A DNA stretch of 63,849 nt from Bacteroidota bacterium (lineage in GTDB: Bacteria; Bacteroidota; Bacteroidia; B-17B0; Aurantibacillaceae), in NCBI GenBank assembly GCA_023251755.1, contig JAHEYF010000017.1, positions 1 through 63,849 of the forward strand. The letters run 5' to 3'. The translations under genes and the position numbers were made by a program. Under the pieces are notes generated by a model, which saw nothing but the letters and a program-made list of their open reading frames with translations, made no database searches and was not told the origin of the DNA. How positions within the stretch are numbered: the first letter of the stretch is position 1; every line of letters starts with the position of its first letter. Shown piece after piece: positions 10,401 through 19,500 of this stretch.

Positions 10401-10546
10401 ACAAAGTTGGGGTGAACAACAACCCATTAAAAAATCTGATCTGTGAATTCAAAAAATTAAAAAGCATATACCCACCGGCCACCTTGCACGATTGTGTGGA
10501 TGGTAACGATGAAAACCGAGTATTTCTTAATCAAACAAGTTTGTAA
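7478..10546 (+). CDS. eCIS baseplate wedge protein (Afp12/Pvc12-like)
   Basis: This 1022-residue protein is the probable second wedge protein. Residues about 41-67 contain WTDYNIHDPGITILEALCY, the N-terminal signature shared by Afp12-type and other large baseplate proteins. The start is a GTG at 7478, giving a 14-base overlap with the preceding gene; there is no in-frame ATG before the conserved N-terminus. A Cys-containing stretch near residue 120 (NCLACNCGPDLYVNC) and another near 885 (CVEPDCVFCGNEDP) could bind metal, but this is only suggested by spacing. No signal peptide or membrane segment is visible. Confidence 0.8.
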   Translation: MIANEHITVSKTNVLPEGQDYYLLRKEGIQLIEKLGSKLWTDYNIHDPGITILEALCYAITDLSYRSNFEVKDLLAEEKPKLFNADDQAYFTAREILTTAPWTINDYRKLLIDLDGVKNAWVNCLACNCGPDLYVNCKDSELTYTKPLPPEKPEEHRVILKGLYGVNIEFDTDEKSGDLNTGKVSSIRNILVAGNPETLFFEVRFPSLVQLQKLEKTNLLFSFFRNSKTEVKHVLAKNFKDKNKIAITSDAQLKSALRKSIYVSFDITFNEYLTSPGFATSHKVTLTNVPVRLIWLKDEVRGSLVINDIKEVLEDISLAGIVSPYLNKITKGDAILKQVLQCLQAHRNITEDFCRVDEVEIEEMGVCADVELDPNADIEQVLAQAYYLIAEYFNPSIRFNTLEEMLETKTVDEVFDGPKLLHGFINESDLERTVLNRTLYSSDIINLLMDIPGVVAIKNFVLVRYDEAGDIKETDPWKLDLSPNKLPRFYLEGSKILVFKNGLPFLPDVYELMDTMQVIYGKHSMPKLKDCELDLPVPEGRHYDLADYLAVQNTLPLVYGTGEEGLPSSASDARRGQAKQLKAYLLFFEQLLVNYLGQLSNMKQLFSISTTVKQSYFPVLLNNDDISEVSDLYEALDEISLYGITESADKFLDRRNRFLDQLLARFCENFSDYALLLYSYKDQSFVEGEQLIKTKTAFLKQFPYQSAYKAQSFDYSIKPDIAIRKDISGIHQRISTLLGLKPSLNYFDYNIVKENDSFSTTLNLIDDKGQVLLSLKNTLSPTGKFESDDRDELIHDINFNCDQLLKLVFDISNYHVQAVGPKFRVDLGTPVLASSEVTYSSNADALLAINAILLFAMNNLKDEKFLIVEHILLRPHATNDALLDICVEPDCVFCGNEDPYSYQLSFVFDGESELPKKHFEFRRFAEKTIRTELPAHVLCKICWVKSSVYQSFEKAYVDWLTDTYVIPAADEECKNKVGVNNNPLKNLICEFKKLKSIYPPATLHDCVDGNDENRVFLNQTSL

Positions 10547-10563
10547 AATAAAAACATTCAGTC

Positions 10564-13500
10564 ATGATACCTAAAAAATATGACGCACACGAATATGATT
10601 ATCCGGATTTCCAACCGGATCAAATATTAAGTGCCGACCATCTCAACCATTCGTTTGCTTACAACGAGCAACAGGAAAGACTAACGCGTACGAATCTTTT
10701 GGGAATCGGTATAGCCTGCGGATTAAAAGTTTCTAAATCTGCAGATGGAAAAACAGTTTATATTTCTAAAGGCACCGGTGTCACCTCCCAGGGTTACCTG
10801 ATTGTACATGGAATAGAAAACAGCGAAGACTCCATTTCCTATAAAAAATACAGGAAATTTGATTCCGTTCAGGACATTAAATACGATGTGTTTGTAACAG
10901 GTACAACCGAAAAATATAAATTGTACGAATTGCTGGATGCCAGTAATGGCAAGCCGGAAGACCCTGATTTAACATCCGCTTTTCTTTCGGACAAAGTATG
11001 CCTGGTGTTTTTTGAGATGCTGGATGTGGCAGCAAAAAACTGCGATACCACTTCCTGCGACGATAAAGGGAAAACCATCACTACCACCGTACGTAAATTG
11101 CTGGTGAGCATTAGCGATGCCGATAAAATTATTGCCGCTTGCAATGCCAAGGCAGGCGCTTCAGGCTCGGGCGAAGTGTTCCCGGGGATTTTTGATTTGA
11201 AAGAAATTAAATTGCCCCGTTTCGATGTACCGGCTACAATACTAGGTACAAGCAACGAAGTGTTTGAAGCGTACCAAAAAGTATTCTCTAAAAATTTTGT
11301 TGAAGGAATGGGCAAAGCATTCAACGATGCCTTTGCTGTTTTTAAAACTTACCTCAAGGAAAGCAGCAATCCATTTGCGAATTTTAATACCACATTTGCC
11401 TTTTTACACAACGGAACAATTACAGGAAATAAATTACTGCACTTCCAGTATTTTTATGATTTTTTCTGCGATTTATTATTGGCTTACGACGAGTGGAGAC
11501 AGGCAGCCAATGCCCTGGTAGCCATGTGTACCCCACCCGAAGCTTTGTTTCCAAGGCACTTGCTGTTATGTAATTTTGCAGAAGCGGAAGGCATTGTAAA
11601 AAGCAAATACAGAAATTACTTTCTCCCCTCTCCTATTTTAACCCAGCACGAACAGGCTTACAAGGAGTTTAAGAGTTTGTACCAGCGGCTCGACCGGATG
11701 ATTGCAAATGAATTCACTCCTGTTCCGGCCGATAGTGGTGCGGGCTCGCTTGATTTGAATATCCGCATTACCCCTTCTTTACTGGGGCGTTTCCCTTTGG
11801 GTTTAAGGGCCATTCCTTTTTATTACAAACCCAATGAAGCCTCTTCAAAATTAATCGATGTTTGGAATTATGAGCTGAGCAGGCGCGGAAGACAAACACA
11901 AATTTTATCCTATAACCCCAGCTACAACACAGTAGATGATTTTGTAAAGCAACCCTTAAAATACGACCTTGAACCCAATAATTTTTTACGGGTGGAGGGG
12001 CACATTGGTAAACAAATTACAGCTGTGTTATATAACCTTGAAAAACTCCGTACCGATAACAGGCTTCCTTTTCAGTATGTAGCGTTGAGTGTTGACGGGG
12101 AAGAAGGATTGATCGACTTAAAAAATGTGGCTTGTCATTTTGAAGACTTAATGTCGATGTACGAAATACTGAAGGCTGATTTGTTGTGCCGCTTTTTTAA
12201 ACTGCTGTTGTGTTTATACCAACAACCGAAACTTGTCAGGATGAAAGCCATGGCCGACACCTCTTTTGTCGAAACGAAAGAGAGAAGTGCTGCGCCGCCT
12301 GAAAACAAGGTAGCCATTGGTTTACACCGCGACGAGAAATTGGTATACAACGAAAATTCGATGGGACAGGTATATGAAGACATGAAACCTTCGCTGGGTG
12401 GAAAAAGGCAGGATGCACTTGTGGTGATAAAAGGTTATGGTGGCATGGTAAAAAATGCCAACGACCAGGTCAGTTATGCAGAGGTAGAATCTACCAATAC
12501 TTTGTTGTCGATGGTACACAGCGTTTCCTTTTTACGCAACGGCCTGAACAATGATTTGAGTAAAATGAATTCTTCGGAAATGCTGGATTATCATTTGGGT
12601 TTAAAGAATGACCTGGGTAAAGTTAAAACGGCTGAGTCCCTGGCTCCATTGGCCAGCCTGTTTGAGGAGTCGCCTTGTTTGAATGACTTGTTTGACATTA
12701 TATGCGACCTGGCCCAATTGTTTGCCTTAATGGCCGAATACTTTAAGCGCCTGGAAGAACTGAAGAAAATGGCGACCTTAAAAGATTTTGCTCAAAAAAA
12801 TCATGGCTTGCAACACAAAGGAGGAGTTCCCCTGGGTGGTACTTTTATTGTTGTATATAAAAATTCAGCTGTAAGCACTGCAACAAATAAGGCGAAAGAA
12901 TTTTTATACAAATGGAACGAAGCGCAGAAAGCAAGTGTGAAAGATACAGAAGCTACTGCGGTGGAAACCATAAACTCCGGGACAAAACAAAAACTTAAAA
13001 GCCGGTATGTTGTTTTAACCAAAGAAAGAGGAGCCAAAGCAAAAGCGCAGGAAGCAAAAGTGCTTGAGCTGGAAAAGAAAGGTGCAACCAAAGCAGAAAT
13101 AGAACATGAATTAGGAGTGGTATTAACCGAAGGAAGTCTGACAGGGAAATTTGAGGCAGACACCGATAAGCTGGCCGATGGAATTGTACTGGCCGATTTT
13201 TATTTGCCTTACCCCATTAGTTGCGGTTGTTCACCCGTTCAGTTTGTGGTAAACATTCCCCCACCTAAAATAAGTTTTAGTTTAAAAGATCCTGAATACT
13301 GTAACGAAGACCCGAAGGAATACCTGTTTCAGGCCAATCCTACCGCTGGTAAATTAATCAGCTCGCAGCCCGATGCAGTAAAAGAAAATGAGGATGGTAC
13401 CTTTTCATTTTTACCATCAAAAGTAAAAGTGAATGCAGGAGATAAAAGTGTGTTGGTTAACTTCTCTTATGCAGTTGAAGATCAAATGCAACCCATTTCG

Positions 13501-14838
13501 GTGAAGGTGTATGCCATGCCCAATGAAAAAATACTTCAACAGGCTGATGCATTGAATCCTTTAAAAGTTCAGTTTAACCTCGATCAGCCTGCTTTGGCGG
13601 ATAAAGTAAGCTGGGATTTTGGTGATAACCTGAGTGCCGATACCCTGAACCCTTCCCATACTTACCTGCACGCCGGGGAATATAAAGTTACGGCAAAAGT
13701 GGTCAACGGATTGTGTACAAGTGTTTCGGGCCCGGTAACAGTTACGGTGAAGGAGCCTGATCCGGTTGTTATTACCGGCTTACCCCTGGAAATATGCAAG
13801 ACTGCAGCAGACATTAATTTTACCGTTAAACCAACAGGAGGAATTTTTTCGGGTGATACCAGCTTTAGTGTAAAAGATGCGGCAAGCGGGAAATTTGTTT
13901 TCTCCCCATCAAAAGTAAATTTGAACGGGGCTGCTAAAATAAAAGTTAGTTTTAACTACCAGGCTCCGGCCGGTAATACCGATACAAAAGATGTAACGGT
14001 ATATGATACCCCAACAGGAGATCAGAACTTTGATAATGCCGGTGGTGATGGCACAAACAGGGCATTTATATTTACCGGTTTCAAAAATACCGAAAAAATA
14101 GAAGTTGATTTTGGCGATGGATCAGGGAAAGAAACCTTTGCTGTTTCCGGTCAAACTGTGTTTAAAACACCGCAACATGATTTTAAAAATGGGGGAACTT
14201 ATACAGTAAAAGCTACTTTAATGAATGGCACTTGCAGCCTTGCCCTCAAACCACTTACCGTTTCAATCGACGGGCCGGTTAACGCGTTGCAAAAAGTTTG
14301 TCAGCCTTTAAGTACGCCGCTTTCCAAATGGAGGTTGTTTCTCCCTAAGGCTGAGAAGTCACCCGAATTTAAGGAACGTTACCCCCAGGAATTATTTGCC
14401 CGTGTAAGCAACTATTTCCATGTGCTGGAGTTGCAGTTAAAAAAGGACCCCAAGGTGCCACTCTCGTTTTTTGTTCAAAACCCTTTTGATGAGGCCTGGA
14501 TAGAGGAACTGCCTGTACAGGATGTTGCGGCAGCTACAAGAGCTTTGTCAATTGAGGCATTGGCGATTTTCTCCAACCTGGCCACCACATTGTCTTGCCT
14601 TAAACAGGAAGACATAGGGGACGGAAATTTTACAACCGTACAATTACTGAAAGCAGTAATAAATAAATTAGAAAGCCTGGATAAACTTTCTGCAGCAGAA
14701 AAGAAAACAATTAAAGTGATGATGACGGATGTGGATGATGAGCAGGCTAAATTGAAATCGAACCAGGAGGAAAAGGTAAAAAAAGACTTCAACGATATTT
14801 TAAAAGAAATGCGGGATGACCTTGCTAAATTGAGTTAA
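10564..14838 (+). CDS. large eCIS protein with PKD domains; candidate fibre or baseplate-attached protein
   Basis: This 1424-residue protein lies between the wedge and tape-measure genes, where fibre-type genes often lie. The N-terminus (about 15-75: PDQILSADHLNHSFAYNEQ and GIGIACGLKV) looks like an attachment module. The middle is helical and unrecognised. Residues about 900-1240 are Ig/PKD-like; two PKD units show DFGDNLSAD with HAGEYKVTAKV (about 1018-1050) and DFGDGSGKE with GGTYTVKATL (about 1180-1220). The last 170 residues are helical. It has no signal peptide or T9SS sorting domain, so the PKD modules are most likely displayed on the particle. Receptor binding is an inference from position and domain type. 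Confidence 0.6.
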   Translation: MIPKKYDAHEYDYPDFQPDQILSADHLNHSFAYNEQQERLTRTNLLGIGIACGLKVSKSADGKTVYISKGTGVTSQGYLIVHGIENSEDSISYKKYRKFDSVQDIKYDVFVTGTTEKYKLYELLDASNGKPEDPDLTSAFLSDKVCLVFFEMLDVAAKNCDTTSCDDKGKTITTTVRKLLVSISDADKIIAACNAKAGASGSGEVFPGIFDLKEIKLPRFDVPATILGTSNEVFEAYQKVFSKNFVEGMGKAFNDAFAVFKTYLKESSNPFANFNTTFAFLHNGTITGNKLLHFQYFYDFFCDLLLAYDEWRQAANALVAMCTPPEALFPRHLLLCNFAEAEGIVKSKYRNYFLPSPILTQHEQAYKEFKSLYQRLDRMIANEFTPVPADSGAGSLDLNIRITPSLLGRFPLGLRAIPFYYKPNEASSKLIDVWNYELSRRGRQTQILSYNPSYNTVDDFVKQPLKYDLEPNNFLRVEGHIGKQITAVLYNLEKLRTDNRLPFQYVALSVDGEEGLIDLKNVACHFEDLMSMYEILKADLLCRFFKLLLCLYQQPKLVRMKAMADTSFVETKERSAAPPENKVAIGLHRDEKLVYNENSMGQVYEDMKPSLGGKRQDALVVIKGYGGMVKNANDQVSYAEVESTNTLLSMVHSVSFLRNGLNNDLSKMNSSEMLDYHLGLKNDLGKVKTAESLAPLASLFEESPCLNDLFDIICDLAQLFALMAEYFKRLEELKKMATLKDFAQKNHGLQHKGGVPLGGTFIVVYKNSAVSTATNKAKEFLYKWNEAQKASVKDTEATAVETINSGTKQKLKSRYVVLTKERGAKAKAQEAKVLELEKKGATKAEIEHELGVVLTEGSLTGKFEADTDKLADGIVLADFYLPYPISCGCSPVQFVVNIPPPKISFSLKDPEYCNEDPKEYLFQANPTAGKLISSQPDAVKENEDGTFSFLPSKVKVNAGDKSVLVNFSYAVEDQMQPISVKVYAMPNEKILQQADALNPLKVQFNLDQPALADKVSWDFGDNLSADTLNPSHTYLHAGEYKVTAKVVNGLCTSVSGPVTVTVKEPDPVVITGLPLEICKTAADINFTVKPTGGIFSGDTSFSVKDAASGKFVFSPSKVNLNGAAKIKVSFNYQAPAGNTDTKDVTVYDTPTGDQNFDNAGGDGTNRAFIFTGFKNTEKIEVDFGDGSGKETFAVSGQTVFKTPQHDFKNGGTYTVKATLMNGTCSLALKPLTVSIDGPVNALQKVCQPLSTPLSKWRLFLPKAEKSPEFKERYPQELFARVSNYFHVLELQLKKDPKVPLSFFVQNPFDEAWIEELPVQDVAAATRALSIEALAIFSNLATTLSCLKQEDIGDGNFTTVQLLKAVINKLESLDKLSAAEKKTIKVMMTDVDDEQAKLKSNQEEKVKKDFNDILKEMRDDLAKLS

Positions 14839-14855
14839 GATCATTATAACACCAG

Positions 14856-16358
14856 GTGAAAGATCAGCAACATAGTATTCGTAAACAGAACCTCAGGGTA
14901 AATGCCGTGACTGGAGATGGTTTTGCTTTGAAACGAAGGGTAGAGACCTTAATGGACGAAATTCCGGTAAAGTTAAATGCTTTGTTTAATGAACTGGTGG
15001 ACGAACAGGAGTGGTTGCAATTGGATCAGTTAAATATTTCAATTGAAGGAATAAATGAACAGCACTTGGAAAAGCAATTGACGCAACGCATTGTGCAGGA
15101 AGTGAAAGAAAAGATAATACAGCAAAAACAAGAGGCATTAACAGGTTCATTCAGGTCCGACACGCAGCTTAAAATATCAGCCAGCTTTCAAAAAAACATC
15201 AATGCTTTTTATTACTTCCTCGAAAATGGGATGCTTCCCTGGTGGTTTGAGTTCAAGCCGCATACCGAGTGGGAAAAGGAAATAAGGATGGCTTTTGAAA
15301 AGCAGGAGCAGGTAACAATAAAGGGAAACGAATCTGCAAGCTATTCGCCCACCCGCTTAATAATGTTGTTACAACAAAGCGCGGCAAGGCATCGCCTGCT
15401 CGAACAATTTTCGGCTGATGTATTTGCGGAAGTACTCAAACAAATATTTAATGGGACCTCGTCTGTATTTTATAACAGTTTAATCGCAACGCTTCAGACA
15501 CTAAACAAATTAAAAGAAACAGCCTCTCCCGAAATTTCACTGAATAAAACACAGTTAAAAAAAATAAAAACAATTGTTCTTGAACAGTGTATCAGCAGCC
15601 AATTTTCTGAATCTGCAGCAACAGCATTGGCCCTGATGATACTGAACGAAATAGAAAAAACAGAAAAGATTCAGCTGAAAGCTGAACTTATGAAAACCGA
15701 ATTATTTGTTCAATATTATAAACCTGATTTGACATCTGATTTATCAGCCCTCACTAAAAAACAAAAGGCCTTGGAAGATGAGCAGACTGAAACAATGGAA
15801 AAAAGAGAAGGGAAGGATGTAGCAGCTATTCAAAAGAAAACCCTCGCTCAGCAATTAACAATTAGTGAAGGCGCTTTGGTTACCAATGCCGGTGTTGTGC
15901 TATTATGGCCTTTTTTGCCTGAATTGTTTAAGCGTTGTGGTTTGCTCGAAGATAAAGTATTGATAAATCCGGCAAAGGCCATTGCCATGATTCATTTCCT
16001 GGCTCATGGCAATTGCGATTACAAAGAGTATGATGTGTTATTGAACAAAGTGTTGTGCAACTGGGATGAAAATAAAGACATTGAATTGGTTGATTCTTTT
16101 TCTGAAGCCGAGATAACCGAAATGGAAGGATTGCTCGACGCGGCCATTAGTCATTGGACAGCCCTGAAAGGTACAACAGCAGCAGGTTTAAGAGAAGGCT
16201 TTTTATGCAGGCAAGGAAAACTGATGCTAAAACAGGACGACTGGTTTTTGCAGGTCGAAAAACAAACGCATGATATATTGTTACAGCAACTCCCCTGGTC
16301 CATTGGAATGGTGAAGCTGGCATGGATGGAAAAAATGTTGCGCACAGAATGGGTTTAA
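14856..16358 (+). CDS. contractile injection system tape-measure protein (Afp14/Pvc14-like)
   Basis: This 500-residue protein sets tube length and sits inside the tube. The signature region lies at about 340-440: NAGVVLLWPFLPELFKRCG, then AIAMIHFLAHGNCDYKEYD and LLNKVLCNWD. The C-terminal LPWSIGMVKLAWM segment is also typical. The N-terminus (RVNAVTGDGFALKRRVETL) is the usual start. The GTG at 14856 is used; no ATG precedes the conserved N-terminus, and it follows the PKD gene by 17 bases. Helical, Gln/Lys/Glu-rich central sequence fits an extended rod. Confidence 0.88.
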   Translation: MKDQQHSIRKQNLRVNAVTGDGFALKRRVETLMDEIPVKLNALFNELVDEQEWLQLDQLNISIEGINEQHLEKQLTQRIVQEVKEKIIQQKQEALTGSFRSDTQLKISASFQKNINAFYYFLENGMLPWWFEFKPHTEWEKEIRMAFEKQEQVTIKGNESASYSPTRLIMLLQQSAARHRLLEQFSADVFAEVLKQIFNGTSSVFYNSLIATLQTLNKLKETASPEISLNKTQLKKIKTIVLEQCISSQFSESAATALALMILNEIEKTEKIQLKAELMKTELFVQYYKPDLTSDLSALTKKQKALEDEQTETMEKREGKDVAAIQKKTLAQQLTISEGALVTNAGVVLLWPFLPELFKRCGLLEDKVLINPAKAIAMIHFLAHGNCDYKEYDVLLNKVLCNWDENKDIELVDSFSEAEITEMEGLLDAAISHWTALKGTTAAGLREGFLCRQGKLMLKQDDWFLQVEKQTHDILLQQLPWSIGMVKLAWMEKMLRTEWV

Positions 16359-16438
16359 TTAAAATATTTATATATTATTGTTTGTAAGAAATTGTTTGTG
16401 TTATTAGAAGCGATCATTATTGTTAATATAAAAATGTT

Positions 16439-16455
16439 CGACCCCGAAGGGGTCG
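16439..16455 (+). repeat. single palindromic REP-like repeat
   Basis: One perfect CGACCCCGAAGGGGTCG copy lies in the 145-base gap between the tape-measure and first cargo genes. No T-tract follows, so it is not a typical intrinsic terminator. Confidence 0.85.
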
Positions 16456-16503
16456 CACAATTTAAAATTTAAAAAGCTTAATAAAAGCAGCATAAAATAA
16501 AGC

Positions 16504-19500
16504 ATGTTTAGCACCGCAGATAAGGTAACAAAAAATGTGTCCACTGTTCAACGACAGTCGGCCCAGCCTTTTTTTGCGCGTAAAAATGCAGACCCTTTTT
16601 TTGCCGGTTCCGAAAAAACCAGTAGCCCTTCTTCTTCCTTTATTCAACCCAAGTTAAGTGTAAGTCATCCGGATGATCCCCAGGAAAAAGAGGCTGATCA
16701 GATGGCGCACAAAGTAATGACCATGCCCGAATCGGCACCGGTAGCAGCAGCGCCTGCCGAACAAAAAGATGAGGTGCATCGGAAAGAAGGTGAAGAACAG
16801 GAAGTGCAGCGCAGTGCAGAGGGCAAGGAAGAGAAAGAAGTACACCGCATGGAAGCTCCGGCTGTACAATTGAAAGAAGAAAACGAAGAAGTGCAGCGGG
16901 CGGAAGAGGAAAAAGAAGTGAGCCGCCAGGAAGAGAAAGAAGAAAAAAGTGTGCAGCGTGCAGCCGAAAAGCAGGAGGAGAAAGTGCAGACTAAACTTTT
17001 TGCCGGAACAATAAATCGTTCCAGCCAGGCTTTTGTCCAGGCAAAATGCGATTCCTGTGAAGAAAAGAAAAAAGTAGATCGAAAAATACATTCATTACCG
17101 TCTTCTTATACAGTTCAGCGTTCGGCCCGGGGTCCCCCGGAAGGCAACGGGCAACAAGGCTCATTTGAATCCAACTTACAAAGCAGTCGCGGCTTAGGTA
17201 GTCCTTTGCCCGGCGATACACGTTCATTTATGGAGAGCCGTTTTTCGGCTGACTTCAGCGGGGTTCGCGTACATACCAACGAAACGTCTGTGCAGATGAA
17301 CATGGAAATTAATGCACAGGCCTTTACCCACGGCAACGATATTTATTTCAACAGTGGAAAGTTTTCACCTTCTTCCCATGAAGGTAAATCTTTACTTGCC
17401 CATGAATTAACACACACCATTCAGCAAGGGGCAAGTTCCCATACATCTTCACCGGCCACCAATAGTGCAGGTGCTTCTTCCGTTTCTACCAAACTCATCT
17501 CCCGTAAAAAATCCATACAGCGCAGTGCCGGTAATTTGGCTACTGCAGTGGCCAATGCTAAGGGAGAGCAAGGCAAGGTGATTGCCAACAAAGATGGGGC
17601 CGACGGCCTTCGTTTTGGCTGGCAGCAATTGATGGAATATTTTAAAACCACCCTGGGCGCCGAAAAAATTGTTCCCGATAGTTCGGCGGGTGCTGATCCA
17701 ACAACCGTTGCGGAAGGAAACATTAAAAAGAAAAACATTGCCAAAGGCATGAATGTGATTGCCCCCGATGGAAAAGTGGTGGTGGGCGAACGTGACGCCA
17801 TGCCGAGCTGGTGTGGAATATTTGCTTTCTGGGCATTGAACAAAGCCGGCCTTCCAATGAAAAAATGGTTGCTGGGTAACATGACCATTGAACCCGGTGC
17901 GGCCCTGGCTCCTGGTGTAAGCCCTCAGCCCGGATTCATAGCTTACCGGAATATGCGTTCGCACTATGGTTTAGTGAGCAGTGTATCGGGAACAAAAATA
18001 ACTACCGTTAATGGCAATACTGCGGGTGCCGATAACCTGGGCGGTGAAATACAGGAACAAACACACGACATCAGCAACTGGAGTGCCTTTATTGATCCAA
18101 TGAAACTGACCACAGGGGCTGTTAGAAACCCCGGCGCAGGAGTGGAAGGCAAACCGAAGAGCCTTCGCGAGATGCAAAAAGAAATGTTTGGGGTACAACG
18201 TAAAGAAGACCAGCGAAGAGACGATACCCATGCAGAGAATGAAGGAAAAGACAATGAAGGCAAGGAGAAAGAAGGAATAGAAGTTCAACCAAAACTGCAA
18301 CTGGCAAGGGCTGCGGACACTGCCCCTGCAACGAACACCCCTGCGGATAAAAAAGAGGAAGTACAACGCAAAGAAGAGCAGGGAAAAGAAGAGGAAAAAA
18401 CAATTCATAAAAAAGAACTGATCCATACAGCCGCTGCCACTTCTCCCAACGATAAGAAAGAAGAAGTACAACGCAAGGAAGAACACCAGGAAGAAGAAAA
18501 AAATATACATAAAAAAGACGCAGAACAGGGACCTGTTGCTGCCCATGATAAAAAAGAAGAACTGCAACGGAAAGAAGAACATCCGGAAGAAAAAGCAGTT
18601 CAGAAAAAAGAACTGATACATGCAGCGGCAGACAGCTCTCCTCCGGTACACGAAGAAAAAGTACAGCCATCGGCAGAGCATGTAGCGCGCAAAGAAATGG
18701 TACAAAGGGCTTCCGGTAGCTCTCCTCCTGCTGCAGATGAAAAAGAAAAAAGTACCGTTCAACGTAAGTCTGAACCCAAAGTTCAGCGATTATTTGGTTG
18801 GGTTACCGATGCCATTGAGTGGGTAGGCGATAAATTAGAAGAAGGAAAAAAATGGTTATTGGGTAAAGTAAAAGACCTGATCATAAATGTACCGGGTTAT
18901 AAAGCCCTTCGTGTAGTACTGGGCAGCGACCCCATCAGCGGGGAAACTGTTGAACGCAATGGTTATAATTTTATTGATGCGGCACTCGACATTATGCCGG
19001 GTGGCTTCCTGCTCAGGAAAAAACTCATTGAACTGGGCATCCTTGAACAGGCCGCCAAATTTGCCGAAAACCTTTTCGGCAGAGTAGAAACATTGATCAG
19101 CGGAATCTACGACACCTTCGCTAATTTCTTCAACAGCCTTTCACTTTCCGATTTAAAAGATATTCCAGGTGTGTTCCGCCGGCTCGAAAATGCCTTCACC
19201 AGTTTCTTCGACGAGGTGATTAATTTTGCAAAAGGTGTAGCGAAAGACTTCCTCGAATTTATTAAAAAGGCCCTGCTGATTCCATTGGGCACTTACATTA
19301 AAACCAAAACAAAATATTGGGATTTATTGTGCATCATTATCGGTAAAGATCCGCTGACCGATGAAGTGAAATCCCCAACAGGCGCCAACATCCTGAACGC
19401 CATACTTGGATTGAGCGAATGGGGACTTGAGCAAAAGAAAAAGATGCAGGAGACCGGAACCTTTAACAAGGTAGCCGCATGGATTGATAAAGGCATTGCA

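Noticed and set aside
17971..18762. 263-codon minus-strand frame rich in Phe and Leu
   Set aside because: It is the antisense of the Lys/Glu-rich VQRKE repeats of the cargo, which automatically gives Phe/Leu-rich sequence.
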